64,000 nucleotides of DNA from Cordia subcordata (GCA_028554755.1 JAPTOF010000006.1:15065001-15129000), one strand, 5' to 3'. Positions 33,440 to 45,514 are shown, counted from the stretch's first letter. Translations and numbers: made by a program. Notes: generated by a model from the letters alone, not told the origin.

Positions 33440-36400
33440 TGGGCATCGAAACCACCAAAAAGATTTCTTACCTATTACCTCCGAATATAATTTGTGCAAG
33501 TGGTGAGAAAGGGTTAAACCTGTTAGGATTAGTATGCCTTAAAGCTTACTTGTATATGACATTTTGGATGTTGAACAATGTATATTCATTTTATTTATGG
33601 CATTATGAGTTTATTACATATTATCTACTGTATGTATTATTGATACATGTATAAAGGTCTCTTGATCTGAATTAATGACTTGGGTGTGTAGTGAGGCCAG
33701 ACGTATAGTAGGTCCTAGTCTAGATATAGTCTTGTCATAAAGGAGTCCATAACCGAACGATAGTGTTGGACATTCTACCAGGTGAGGTTATGTCAAGAAA
33801 GTCTCCTCATTGAGGATGATCTACCTAGGTCATTGAAGGACTTTCTAAACTTGTCTCTCTAATGTGTAGGTGTATCATGCATTAGACAGGACTATTGTCA
33901 GTATGTTTTCTAGAGACATACTACCAAAAGAAAGAAAATAAGATACTTATTGCTTCTAAGTGACCATTACTATTAATCTTGAGCATATGTGGATGAACTA
34001 ACAAAGTTAGGGTTTGGTGCTTTGATTCACTGTAGGTGAGATCTTATTTTATTAAGATTAATAGCTTTATGCGTTGAGTGTCAAGTTCTAATTAGTTGGA
34101 ACGTACATATGCAATATGAAATCTATGTGCCCCTTTAGGATTGTTCGGTTGATCATTCAAATCTAGATCTAATAACATTACCTTTATAAGTGTATCAGTC
34201 ATTTGGCTTGAAGGTTGCTCCCAGATCAAGGATCCATGACCAATGATGGTTGTTTATAGGATAAGAGCCCCAATGGAGAAGATGTAGCTAAGGAGGTGAT
34301 AGTACAAGGGCTAAACACTGGCCTTAGTTGTGGGTATACATAGAAGGGCATTATGATAAGTTATTTAGTAAATCAAAGACAAAGTTCACATTGTTTTGTG
34401 AAGCTTTTGGGTAATAGTAATTATTCTTAAAGTGCAACTTTGATCGTATGGTGAAATAGATTGGAGTTAAAAATGGTCATTATGTTGCCTAGATTTGGTA
34501 AAGACATTTTTGGTCATTTTTGGAAGCCAAGGTTAATTGAGTCTTCTTGGTCCTTTCCCTCGTTGAATGACTTTGAGAGAGTAATCTTAAAAGAGAAAAT
34601 TTCATATTGTGGTAGTAGCCTATTTGGTCCAAAGCTTGGAATTAGGCTTGGGCTTCTTTAAGGCCCAAGATAACCTAATTAGGCTTGAATGGTTTCTTAT
34701 TGGGCTTGAGCCTCCACATGGATTATAGACTACGTATTGGGCTTGGATGATGAGATTGACCCAAGTTTTTCAAGACGTGGTAAAATATTACTATAAGAGA
34801 ATTAAAATGGTACAAGTAACTACATCTTGCATAAGAATTCAAGTCATACAAGTAACTTCCAAGACATGTGGCAAATATTTACTACATGAAAATAGTTTTC
34901 CACATGGAAAGTATACAAGGTTTGGGTGCCACACATTTCCTATAAATAGGCAAGACCCTAAACCATTTATAGCATCAATTTTTGTACTTGATCTCTTCCA
35001 TTTTGGCAAGAGAATACTGCAATACATTGTACACACTTATTGTGTTATTTTTGCTCTAGATTTTCAAGAGCATATTATTTTTGCTTCTTCCCACACAAGA
35101 GGCCATTTTCTCAAAATAAGTCTCTTCAATCATAGGGAAGAAGACTAGGGTTGCTTTGAGTTTATTGGCGACACCTTTTTAGTTAATTTTTTTTGTGGCC
35201 TTGTTCGTAAGTGGGAACGAAGCTCATAACGGTTGTAGCTTCACCAAAAGGCCCCATGATTTAAGAGGTTAGCTTTATATATTATGCAAATACTAATTTT
35301 GTTCTATATGTTCTTTAGTATGTTCTTATGTGTGTTATGTCGTTATTTCCGTTTTCCTAGCATGTGTTCTTAGTAAAATTTTTGAGAATTTGGACTAAGA
35401 TAGACCACATGTAAAACTATCAATCCAACAGAATCCTCAAGGATTAGTTGAATTGTGATATGCTTATTATGCCAAGTCAATTAATCAAGCAAGCCGTAAG
35501 CTAAGGAGGAGAGGGAATTTGATGCAAAAAACTAAAATAAAACAAATCTGGATAGAGCATTGGACCACTTAACATGGGCATGTAATCTGGATAGATTTTC
35601 AGAAAATTAAATTAGTAGCAAAAAAAAAAAATCTAACTATGCAAATTTAATTCAAATCAAAGTTGGGAAATCAATATAGAAAGAGAAATTAATGGAATTT
35701 AAGCCTAGCCTTGGTGTAATCCTTGTTTTCGTCTACAATCCCAATCCTAGATGCAATGATGAATTTTACCTATTTTGATAAATCAATTATGGTCATCGAC
35801 ACGGCTAACAACTTAATCTTTCCTTTTAGTGTTGATAATGGTTTAAAACCCTACGATTTTTCCCACTATCGCCTTATGTACTAGATGGTCTAACTCCTCG
35901 AAGATGCCTATAGGGTCTATCTAATGGTTGCACTAAGGCTCTAGAAAGGCCTAATTCTGGAAGTCGATTCTCTTGAGTCAATTGCTCAGTTAGATTATGT
36001 ATTTTTTTGGAAAACCCGGTTCACCACTTATTTAAATTAATCAGATCAAGAATCTAATTTCGCTATTTGACAACCTATCATCAAGTAATTGAATAATCAT
36101 GCACAAATTAAACAATCACAAGAAAATATTAATTCTTAAATCATAAAACACATAAATATCAAAACGAAAGTGAAAGGATAAAATTGATTAGATATCACGG
36201 AATTGAAGAACCAAAATTTGAATTAACCCTTGGTTAGAAAGAAGTTTAGAACGCCATGGACATGAAGTAGGTGTCTAAGGGAGAAAAATATTTGCTGAAA
36301 AATATTTTGAATTCCAACTAGATGGATTTTTACGTAGCTTCTAGAGAATATATAGAAAATATCTGACTAGGAGTTCCTTATGTTAAGAAATCTCCTTAAT

Positions 36401-37014
36401 GTCTAATAACAAAATAAATGGTAAATATCCTTTAATACAATCCTTAACTAAATAAAAATCTTCCATATCAATCTCCTTTCCATTTTCAACTCAACGAATA
36501 TCTTTGGTCATCAATCCATTCCCAAACATGACCCATCCTTGATTTAATGACGTGGACCACTCCTACCCAATTTTAGGTCAAATCCCATCTTAATATGCTC
36601 AAGTTTGATGCTTCAAATAAGGCAAAATTGTCCCAATTCATAGATCTTGTTTGTTCTTCTTTGTCACAGTACCATCTAGATGGTAAATTCTTCCTGCTGG
36701 GTTGGACGCTTTCTGTCCATAGTGCAAAATTCAGCATTTGTTAGTCTCCTAGATGGGAAATTCTTCCATTCAGATGGTGCACTCTCTGTCCATAAGAAAA
36801 TCTCTTGCATTTTCATTCACGGGTATGGGCACGACTAAGGCGATGACATCCATTTTCTCTCCAAAATGTCCCAAATCAATTACTTTTGCTTCTTCTCTCT
36901 TTTAGGACCTAAAAACATTAAAATGCACGAAATATGTCCAATTAGGGAGCACCAATCCTAAAGATTATCCATTAAAACATTATGAATCTAACGCATAATT
37001 GGATGTATTTGTCA
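33440..37014 (-). repeat. 5' LTR of the Athila-like element, split by a solo LTR
   Basis: The inner part (33440-33520) and outer part (35431-~37004) together match the 3' LTR at 25171-26812. The last bases differ: after CATAATTGG the plus strand reads ATGTATTTGTCA instead of GACTTATCA, where Helitron-like terminal sequence begins. Many substitutions separate the two LTRs, so the insertion is old. Confidence 0.8.
33521..35430 (+). mobile_element. Solo LTR (copia-like) inside the gypsy 5' LTR
   Basis: The insertion begins TGTTAGGATTAG and ends CAATCCAACA, giving terminal inverted TGTT(A)GGATT/AATCCAACA. Comparison with the intact 3' LTR places it exactly where homology breaks off and resumes. 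A near-duplicate flank (AAACC left, AATCC right, after one extra G) may be the target duplication. A TATA motif (CCTATAAATAGG, ~34939) supports the plus orientation. Length is 1910 bp; no internal genes. Confidence 0.75.
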
Positions 37015-37040
37015 CATGCATTGCACGGGGTATAATCTGG
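37005..37040 (+). mobile_element. Helitron 3' terminus abutting a truncated LTR
   Basis: CACATGCATTGCACGGGG TATAAT then CTGG followed by T fits a Helitron 3' end (GC-rich hairpin-like stretch, spacer, CTRR-T). It closely matches the terminus at 8770-8799. Nothing to the left resembles a Helitron body: the LTR begins almost at once. Confidence 0.6.
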
Positions 37041-37065
37041 TACAGAAAGAAAAAGAGAAAATATG

Positions 37066-39861
37066 TGATGTGGGCAAGGATTATTATGGAAAAAGGCTTG
37101 TACGAAGATCACGTAGGGATGAGTACTTTATGCTTCCAACTTGGCCAATTACAAAGTAGTGAGACAAAAAGATCTAAATTGGCATTGCAATATTAAGTGG
37201 GCTACTTGGTAAAAGAGGGCTTTTGTGGACCCTTGTTCACAGACAATTTCAGGATAACCATGGAAGCGTAAAAGATGAGTGGCCTTGTTTCTTTATGCCA
37301 GATATGTGGGTCGTCTTCGGAGGTTTAAGTATTCATGGCCAGTCCATTGACATGGAGATTTTTCTTCCTCAAGCAACCCATGGCCATGAAAATCCAGGCG
37401 ATTCATGTCCATGAAATTGAAATACAAGGCTAGGCCATTTGGCCTTGAACTTAGGCTAGCCTAATTAGAAGTAGGGTTATTTTATTCTTTTTCTTTTAGG
37501 ATTAGGACCTTAGGAGAGTATAAATATTTCTTCTTTTGCTAGAAAACAAATTTGAGTTTTTGCTTGTTAAATAAAAAAAAATAAAAAAAAAGAAGAAAAG
37601 GAAAAAAAGAGCAGGATGAAAAGAACAAAAGAAAAACGAAGGAATTTTTTTCTTAGATTGTGATTGTATTCCCATTGCTTTGAATTCTATTCTTTGGGTT
37701 CTTTTACATGTCTTGGGATCAAAATTAATATCTGAAATTTGAAGCACAAATTTGCTTATTCTTGTGTGCTTTGTTTTTATTGAAAGAGTGAGTTTGCTTC
37801 TAGTTTGAGTTTGCTATTCACGTTAGGTGGTTTTATTTTCCTTAATTCTTGAGTTTGCTGCTTGGTTTGAGTATTTGGGTTGGAAGATCTGATTTTGAAG
37901 TGCAATCAAAGAATTAAACTTGAGCGAAAAAGGCTAGAGTATGTGAGCTCAGAAGAGGGTAAATGCCTAAATTTGAGTGAAACACAAGTGGAGTAATCAT
38001 CTATAGAGAGAAACACGTAAGGGAGTGATTGTAAGGAAATTCTTTTATTTATAGCCACTTTCTTGCGATTCTTACATCATATCTAGAAGGGAAGGTAAAG
38101 AGACATTTCATTCTAAAAGAGATTGAGATGTAGATCCAAAAACTTCCTTCATACTAAAGTCCATGATCTCTTAGCTTGAGAGGATAAACCACATGTTATA
38201 TGAGATAAATGACCAAATAAAGAGACAATATCGATAGATTGAGGAAATAAAGCCACCGCATACTGCAAATGATAGGAGGGTACTAGTTTAGGAGTCAGCC
38301 TTACGAAGGAGATATTCCAATTGAGCTAGCTGAGAATGAGAAAGATGATACTCAATCAATGAAGGGTAGACCTTGGCAGTTTAAGATGTGTGTAATTTAT
38401 GATGGGTATAAAAATAAATACTATGTTGAATTGGATTGGTAGAAATTCTCTTTGGATCCTTTGTCATCTAAAGAAATGTACTTAGAACAACTGAAAATGA
38501 TGAAAGCTTTAGAGGGAACTTTGGGTATTGAGGACGAAGCAAGTAAAAAGAATGAGAGAAGAGAGACCAAGTGTGAAAAGAAAGAAATAATGGCCTAAAG
38601 GCGGGTGAATGTACGGATAAGGAAAAGAAAGAAGGATGTGCTGGAGAGAAAGGTTTAGTGAGAGAAGAAAAGAGTGAGGAAAGAAAGAGTTTTTATACAA
38701 GAGTAGGAGAGCTCATGTGTGTATATGCATGCAAGAGCCCACTTGTAGTGACTCGATTTAAAGAGTCTTATTTATCTAGGACTAACATTCACCAAGAATT
38801 ACCTAGTTTTTGTTGCAATGTTGCAGGAGTTCAAGAATGTGTTCCTCAATGAGATAATTAAAGAGATTGCAAAGGAGTTATGTATATACATTGACCATGA
38901 GTCCCTCAAGCATTTGAAAGGTCAAGATTTGAGGATGAATCATTTTGTGGAAGGAGGGAATGATGTAAGCAAGGATCATATGGAAAAGGGCTTGAAGGAA
39001 TATCACATAGGGATGAGTACTTTATACTTCTAGCTGGATCGATTACAAAGTGGCCGGACAAAAAAATCCAAATTGGCATTGTAACATTAAGTAGGCTGCT
39101 TGGTAAATGAGGGCTTTTATAGACCTTTGTTCATAGATAATTCTAGGATGACCATGGGAGTAGAAAAGATAGGTGGCCTTGTTTCTTTATGCTAGATGTG
39201 TGGGCCATCTTTGAAAGGTCAAAGATCCATGGACAATCCATGGACACAGAGATTTTTCATGATCAACCCATGAAAATGGAGCAACTTATAAAGTGGAGAT
39301 AGAGAATTTCATGGCTATGCTATGAAATTTCTGGTAGCTCATGAAATTTGCTTTGTACCATGGAATTGATGGATAGAGAGTTTCATTGCTATGCCATAAA
39401 AATCCAGGCGGACCCATGAAATCTGCTTCGTATGCACGAAAGTATACGAGGCTAGGGCATTTGGGCTTGAACTTAGGCTAGTCTAGTTAGTAGTAGAGTT
39501 ATTTTATTTTATTTTTTCCTTTTAGGATTAGGACTTTAAGGGAGTATAAATAATATTTTTTTTGCTGAAAAACATAGTTTTATTCAGATTTACAAACATA
39601 TTATATTGGTTTTTCCAATTTCTCAGTATTTCACAAGTGAGGCATGTTTGCATTCCTTGGTTACACCAAGAATTGATTTCTTATCAATGTATTTTTAGTT
39701 TGTGGCGAATTTCTTTTCTTGTTATCATTCCCTATTATTTGCGTTTCTACTCTTTGATAGATAGGGATTCAATAGGGATGGTATTTATCTAGCCTAATTT
39801 TTGACTTCAAAGTGTGTGTTGGGGTTTTCGGATCAAGTTATATCCCTGGGGTTCCGCGTCA
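37066..39861 (+). mobile_element. Second Ty3-gypsy remnant with LTR-like repeats
   Basis: Two direct repeats share GGGATGAGTACTTTAT, AAATTGGCATTG, GAGGGCTTTT, GGCCTTGTTTCTTTATGC, GAACTTAGGCTAG and a TATA region (GGAGTATAAATA): 37066-~37560 and 38961-~39580. Their distal parts diverge. Between them, 38640-38960 retains pol fragments on plus: LQEFKNVFLNE (the protease-RT linker) joined almost directly to IDHESLKHLKGQ (RNase H start) and then MNHFVEGGND (polyprotein end). The RT is therefore deleted. The right LTR ends GTTCCGCGTCA at 39861. No clear target duplication. Confidence 0.65.
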
Positions 39862-39865
39862 CTAT

Positions 39866-40126
39866 AGGAATAGAAAACATGTGTAAATTGAAAGTAGTAT
39901 GAGCCACCATTAATAATGACTCTAAAAGAGAAAGAGAGACTTGTAATGACTACTTTGTAAATTTTTGGTATATAGTGAATACAATAAGAGAGATAGGCCT
40001 CATACCTCGGTTTGTAAGACAGGAGAACTAGACCAATAAGGAAACTAGTATATTAAGAAAATTAGTATGATAAGGAAAGAAACTTCATTATCATCTAAAT
40101 CTAGTATTATAACATAAAGAATAACA
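39866..40126 (-). mobile_element. LTR-like repeat, right copy
   Basis: Direct-orientation partner of 24271-24551. Its left edge lies right against the end of the second gypsy remnant. The rest is as for the left copy. Confidence 0.5.
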
Positions 40127-40783
40127 TTAAAAACTAATTATAACACTTCAACAAACCCACTATTGTGGGAGTAGATCTATATGGTCTAATTTTGAAACAC
40201 AAAGTGTTTTTTGTAACTTAAAAATTGTAGTAACAGGTGTAACTCACTTTTAAAAGTGCTTTTTAGAAAACTAAAGCTAAAAAAGTTTAAAAATCAAAAG
40301 TTCTCAATTGAAACTTTTGAGAAGGCTTTTGAAAAGCAAGAGTAAACACCTTAAGTAATTCCTTATGTTTGTTTTGTTTGACACTTTGGTCCCTCAAATT
40401 TCAATCTAGACATTTTAGTTCCCTTAGGTTTGTCCACAATCAAGCTATTTCATTTTCCAAATTCTATCCAATTATCAATGTTTTCTACATGTGATTAGCA
40501 TGTGACTTATACTTTGGTTGAAGACCACGGGCAAATTTGAAAATTGAGTTATATTCCAAGTTGGGGCTCCTTATATAACCAATTTAGGGGAAATTCTGAC
40601 TAAAGTCTTCATCTTTTTCTTTGCTAGCCTTATTCTCTTCTTCACCATGCCATTGCTGTGCGTATTCTTTTCTTCTCTTATTCGCGCCATAATTGGAAAT
40701 AAGCTTCACAGCTTCAAATTTTTATTCTTATCTTCTTTGCACCATAGCTTGTGTTGTAGCTTCATTTTCCAACAATATTTCAA
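40127..40783. other. Intergenic DNA upstream of the GRF-type ORF
   Basis: 40150-40350 resembles a hAT-type MITE (many AAAAGTGCTTTT/AAAAGCA words). 40380-40440 has the phrase TTTGGTCCCTCAAATTTCAA, common at ends of plant MULE/hAT elements. TATATAA near 40573 could be the TATA box of the following ORF. Confidence 0.35.
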
Positions 40784-41221
40784 ATGTCTCAACATCAAAA
40801 GGATTCTAGCATCCCAAATTATTATTGTTGCATACTGGGTGAGGTGAAGACCTCATGGACTGACAACAATTTTGGAAGAAGATTTGTTGGTTGTGAAAAG
40901 TTTGAAACTGGTGAATTATGCAAATATTTTGTTTGGATGGATCCACTAATACGTGCTTGCAGTGAGCGAATAATTCATGGACTGCTAAAAAAAGTGAACA
41001 AAAAAGATCCCAAATATCTTAAAGCTGTGAATGGAAAAGAAGAAAATGTTGGGGGTGATTATGATCCTTTTTGCAATAGTGGCTATTTTCATGCTTTTTT
41101 TTTTTTTTTTTTCCATTTGGCTAGTAGTGAAATGTGTTGTTGTTTTAATGGGTGTTTGTGTCTTGCTTTTTTTTTCCTTAGTTGTGGTAATGATATAAAC
41201 ATTTCTAATTTTGTGGCTTAG
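40784..41221 (+). CDS. Small GRF-type zinc-finger protein, possibly transposon-derived
   Basis: The 145-residue frame begins at the ATG at 40784. Residues ~14-55 match the GRF zinc finger (YYCCILGEVKTSWTDNNFGR, RRFVGC, then ..C.YF.WMDP), a DNA/RNA-binding module found in many small plant proteins of unknown function. The first cysteine pair is CC rather than the usual CxC/CxCG, so metal binding may be impaired. A T-rich, low-complexity stretch after residue ~100 looks non-coding; a real transcript may splice or stop earlier. It lies ~1.6 kb from a MULE transposase relic. Linkage to that element is possible but unproven. Confidence 0.5.
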   Translation: MSQHQKDSSIPNYYCCILGEVKTSWTDNNFGRRFVGCEKFETGELCKYFVWMDPLIRACSERIIHGLLKKVNKKDPKYLKAVNGKEENVGGDYDPFCNSGYFHAFFFFFFHLASSEMCCCFNGCLCLAFFFLSCGNDINISNFVA

Positions 41222-42779
41222 TGGTAGTCCGACATTGTTGATTTAGCTTAGTGGTGGTAAAATCATTGTTCTTTTTGTTGTGGTTTGGTAGTTGTTATTC
41301 TTTTGGCAAATTTCCTTGGTCTTTTTGTTGCATGTTGTTGGTCTATTTCAGGATATTTGTTATGCTGATTCATATGAATGGTATATGTAAGACTTGATCT
41401 AGTAGTGCTTAGTTTTTAAGGACTTGTTGTAACATGTATACTTATCAAGGTGTAATGAATTTCTAGTGTAATGCAAATGGTACTTGTGATGCAAAATGTT
41501 CATTTAAAGTTGGGCAATTTTACTTATGATCCTGACATTATAGACCTATTATAATTTAAAGATATATGTCCATCTGAACAAACTAAAGGCATTATAGACC
41601 TGTTATAATCCAAACTCATGTTTCATGAAAACACACCAATATTGTTCTCCAACAATACATAAACTCCTAACTTAAAGTAGCAGACTAAATATTATTCATA
41701 CACACCAAATAGCAAGTAATATTCATAAACATATACATCTATAACACAAATATTGTTCTTCACCAGACATTTTAATTCATTTAAAGATCTTGATTCCAAA
41801 GTCTTTTGGTTGGTAGAGCCACTTAGATTGGAAGATGATGCTGATGCTTGTAGATTGCCAAGGCTCACACAATTTCAGCAATTTCAGGTGTATGGGGAAT
41901 GCAATGTCCTTGAGCCTATGTTGAATGATCTTGAGCTGCTAACTAATGTAGGTCCTCTCATCTGCACACTTGTCAAACTAGAAGAAAAGGTGGTCTTTAG
42001 GGTTGCTTAAGAACCTCTTGGACATACCGTTGGAAGAAAGAAGACATTATTTTAGTTGCTTACATTATATTGTGGATTGATTGAATTAGATTAACATTAT
42101 AAGAAAGAAAGAAAGAAAGGTACCTTTAGTTTGTTACCTGAAATAGGGATCATGTGATTACATGCTCTTCTTTTTTCCCATCTAATTTGCTTGATCCTGA
42201 AATAGGGATCTTGTGATTACAAGCTCTTCTTTTTCTCATCCAATTTGCTTGATCACTTTGGCATTATCTTGTTATTTGCCCAAATTTCATGCAACTTCTA
42301 CACTTGGGCTTACTTTCGGGGATTTGAGGTCTTTAGGTCTAATTTGGGGCATTATCTTCCTATCCCACTTGATTAGTTCCACTTTCACGCACTTGCATAT
42401 TTCTTGAAAAAGCTCCTACATTCCTAGTGATCATCATTGTATTAACTTGCACATCACTAGGCATTGCATTAACATTGACTTTTCTTGGTTTGCCTCCACA
42501 ATAACCTTACTCAATTTCACATCCACATTGAGGTCATTCATGTAAGCATCAACGTTAACAGAATTTGTGTTCTCAAACTATAGATTTTCATTTCTATCAA
42601 CATTGTCATTTTGGCTGTTTGAATTCACCTCATTGTTGCCTTCAATTTCATCTTGATTTAGGCTACCAAGTAGGTTCTTCCAGCTTCTCTTATTATGCTC
42701 TAATCTCTTGCACTCGGTACAACTTTGTTTTAACCGTTTCTTGCCAAGCCTTTACACTACATCCTTTTCTTTTGCTGTC
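41222..42779. other. Intergenic / MULE internal DNA
   Basis: No domain was recognised. The frame at 41753-42010 has no family match. An imperfect duplication of ATCTAATTTGCTTGAT / CCTGAAATAGGGATC around 42138-42255 and an (AAAG)n run near 42100 were seen. Confidence 0.3.
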
Positions 42780-42780
42780 T

Positions 42781-44720
42781 TTACTTTTTCTCTTTTTCTT
42801 TATCCATCTCTTTTCTCCTAGCTTTCTTAGACCTTCTTGGAAGTTTGAATGTATCGTGTGGCTCAACTTTATCTTTCCCTATCACTGGCCACTTATTTGG
42901 CCCATTGATTGCATAAATCAAAGGCTCATAAGCTCTCATGTACGTAATCATCAAGCTTAACACCCCAAATAATTTAATGCTATAATGGCATGTACACATG
43001 GAACACCAGAAAGGTCCCATCTCCTATAAAAACAACTCATTTCATTCAAATAGACAACATACTCTACCTTAAGACACCTTACTTGGAATTTGTTCCCACA
43101 ATTGAAAGTCCCATTCCAAGTTGACTATAATTTTTCTCCTGGTTCACTAACTTTCTAATATTGGGGCAAACATTCCCTTCGTAACTTCTCAACCATTCCT
43201 TCTTACTTTGTGACTTCATCATAAGATAAACCCTAATCTTCTTTAACGTCATTAATATGGATTTATCTTTTGTGAGAAGAATAGCTACATTGAAATTCTC
43301 ACAAAGGTTCTTCAACAAAATATCACATTTAATAGATGCTTTAAAGTAAGACTTGCTCTAGAATTTAGCATTTTGGCTAACCAACCATTCATAAGCACCT
43401 TGATCCATCTCCTTTATTTCAGCCATTATTTAATTTCACTTCTCAACATAAAGGGACTTTGCTGCCAGCATATTTTATCCTTCAAGCCCATTCCACCACG
43501 CAGTTTCTTAAAATTGTCATACAAGTGCTTTGTGCAATACCTGTACTCAACATTTGGTAGAATCTCGAAAAAGCTGACATAAAACCCTGAAAATAATAGA
43601 TAAGAGAGATCAACTAAATAATATACATGTTAGTACAATGTAAAAGTAAGATTGAAATACGTTTACCTTTTGTTTGTTTGTGATTATAATTCATCTTTCT
43701 TTTTTTTTTTTCAAAAGGGTTAACCAAAGGAGAACCTCTTTCTCACCTGACCAGAGGCCCCTTAACCAGGCGGGAGGTTAATCGAAGGATGTGCGTGAGT
43801 GGCAGCCCGACCAGGGAGAGGACCAACAGGCGTGGAAATCTAGCAACAGCCCCCGCAATATTTCAGCGGAGTACTGCCGCCACACGGACTCGATCCCGCG
43901 TTGTCAGGGTGTCTCCACCCAAGTCACCTGGCCACTTACCAACTCACCTATGCCTCTGGGGGCTATAATCCATCTTTCTTGATTGCAAGTCTCATGGTCT
44001 TACACAAGCAAATTCAAGAACTAACTCTATGTTCTTTCTTATCTTCTTCATTAGCTACATAATATACCACTAGGTAAATACAATTATTAGCATCAACTCC
44101 TGTTGCATTTAGAATGACACCATGGTGAGGCCTTTTTAAATGGAAACCATCTAAGCCAACACACATCTGTATCCTTCTAAAAACCTTTCCTAAGTGCTTC
44201 GACAAACAAACAATCTCAAGAACATTGGTTTCTTGTTTCTTCATTTTCATCGGTCTCTGTAACAATTATAGAACTTGGATTAGTTCCCATTAACTCCTTA
44301 CAGTAATCTCATAGCCTTTTATATTGATATTTGTACTCTCTTCCAATGTTTTTTTTGGCTAGATTGGAAGTTCTGCATAGCTGCTTGGTAGTAATGTTCA
44401 CACACAAGTCTTTATGAACCTTGGCCTTAAAATCAGGAACCTTGTAAATACATATTGTGAATCAAGGCTTTCCTATAATTATATTCTGTTCCACAAGCTT
44501 CTAATTTGAAATGGACCCTTCTTATACATCTAGGTTGCATTTAAAAACCAACCACATGTTGAACCCTGACATTCTTCTCTAAATCTTTCTTTGTCATTCT
44601 TTATGAACTTAATACCCTTGCAATCTTTCACTCTCTATGTCCTAAAAGTTGTTCTCAACTCCTGTATACTAGCAGGAAAATCTCAACCTCAAATTTAGGG
44701 TCCTCTATATCTATTGCAGC
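42781..44720 (-). pseudogene. Degenerate MULE (Mutator-like) transposase
   Basis: Minus-strand pieces occur in the expected order. A degraded N-terminal zinc-binding-like segment (~44700-44500) is followed by the transposase core CVGLDGFHLKRPHHG...ATGVD (44265-44014), which contains the first catalytic Asp. After the SINE come KKLRGGMGLKDKICWQQ (~43520-43460), NLCENFNVAIL and IRVYLM (43318-43079), a SWIM-like GVPCVHA (~43000), and a C-terminal RAYEPLIYAINGPNKWP (42960-42890) with a basic KKARRKE tail. Frameshifts, stops and a SINE break the gene. Terminal inverted repeats were not found. Confidence 0.8.
43701..43963 (-). mobile_element. SINE inserted in the MULE transposase
   Basis: Minus strand: a tRNA-like head (GGTGAGTTGGTAAGTGG, then a B box GGGATCGAGTCC), a GGTCGGGCTGCC module and poly(A) (T tract from 43701 on plus). 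Perfectly placed target duplication: TATAATTCATCTTTCT (43685-43700) and TATAATCCATCTTTCT (43964-43979). The GC-rich body stands out from the surroundings. Confidence 0.85.
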
Positions 44721-45514
44721 CTAAATCTCTTAAACTTTTCTTGTTTCCCAACATTTTCATCATTAGAAGTGCTATCCAAACTATCAAGTTCTTCATTAGA
44801 ACAAAAGTGAGAATCACTACCATTATTTGATTCATCAACCCCTTAGTCTTCATCCATATCTACATCAATGTTATCTTCAGACATCTTGTTATCATCAACA
44901 TTGGTACCTTTATCAAATCATCAACATTAGTACCTTAATCACTTTCACTTATGCTATAGTCACTATTAGCCATACTTGAATCTTCATTACTCTGTTCTAA
45001 TTTAATTCTATTCCTCTTCATATTCTTTGATCTCTTCTCTCTGAGCTCTTCCTTAGCTTCATCAACAACATTAACACCTTAATCTATTCCTATTTCTACA
45101 TAGTCTAATCTTGGTCCTATACTTGTTAAAGGAATAGCCACATAAATGCATGACTTTACTTGACTATTAAAACCCAACGACAAGACATGAGCATCTTTAC
45201 TGCCTTTATTTGTTATTAATGGCCAGTTTTTTATGTTTTATATGAGGATAAAATACAAATATATCTTTTAAAATTTAACTCTTAGTAAGTTTTCAATACT
45301 TATAATGGTTTATGAGGGATTTCCAGTAATTGAATAAAATGTTTAAATTATTTATGAAAGATCTTCAATTTTTTAATGAAATATTTAAGTTGCAATTGTA
45401 AAATAAAAAATGATCTCATATTAGGAAAAAAACAATAAAATTTTTTTAATATTATTTTTAGACTAGTATTATTATTTGGTAATTAAATATATTTAAATTA
45501 TGTAATACCTATAA
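44721..45514. other. Probable MULE 5' part and AT-rich flank
   Basis: An acidic/Ser-rich coding-like stretch with many stops runs on minus (44730-45060), consistent with the variable N-terminus of a MULE transposase. After 45230 the sequence becomes AT-rich and featureless. Confidence 0.3.

Larger units (their letters stand above)
25171..37014 (-). mobile_element. Athila-like Ty3-gypsy retrotransposon, pol-deleted, minus strand
   Basis: The element is read right to left: 5' LTR (33440-37014, interrupted), a tRNA-Asp-type primer site at ~33410-33432 (minus: TTGGCACTGTTGCCGAGG), broken gag (33396 down to ~32200), protease (31730-31179), an integrase C-terminal remnant (~30890-30590), a long 3' region with a proline-rich ORF, a polypurine tract and the 3' LTR. 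I recognised no reverse transcriptase, RNase H or integrase catalytic core. Only ~300 bp separate protease from the integrase tail, so most of pol is deleted and the element is non-autonomous. No matching target duplication was found. Confidence 0.85.
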
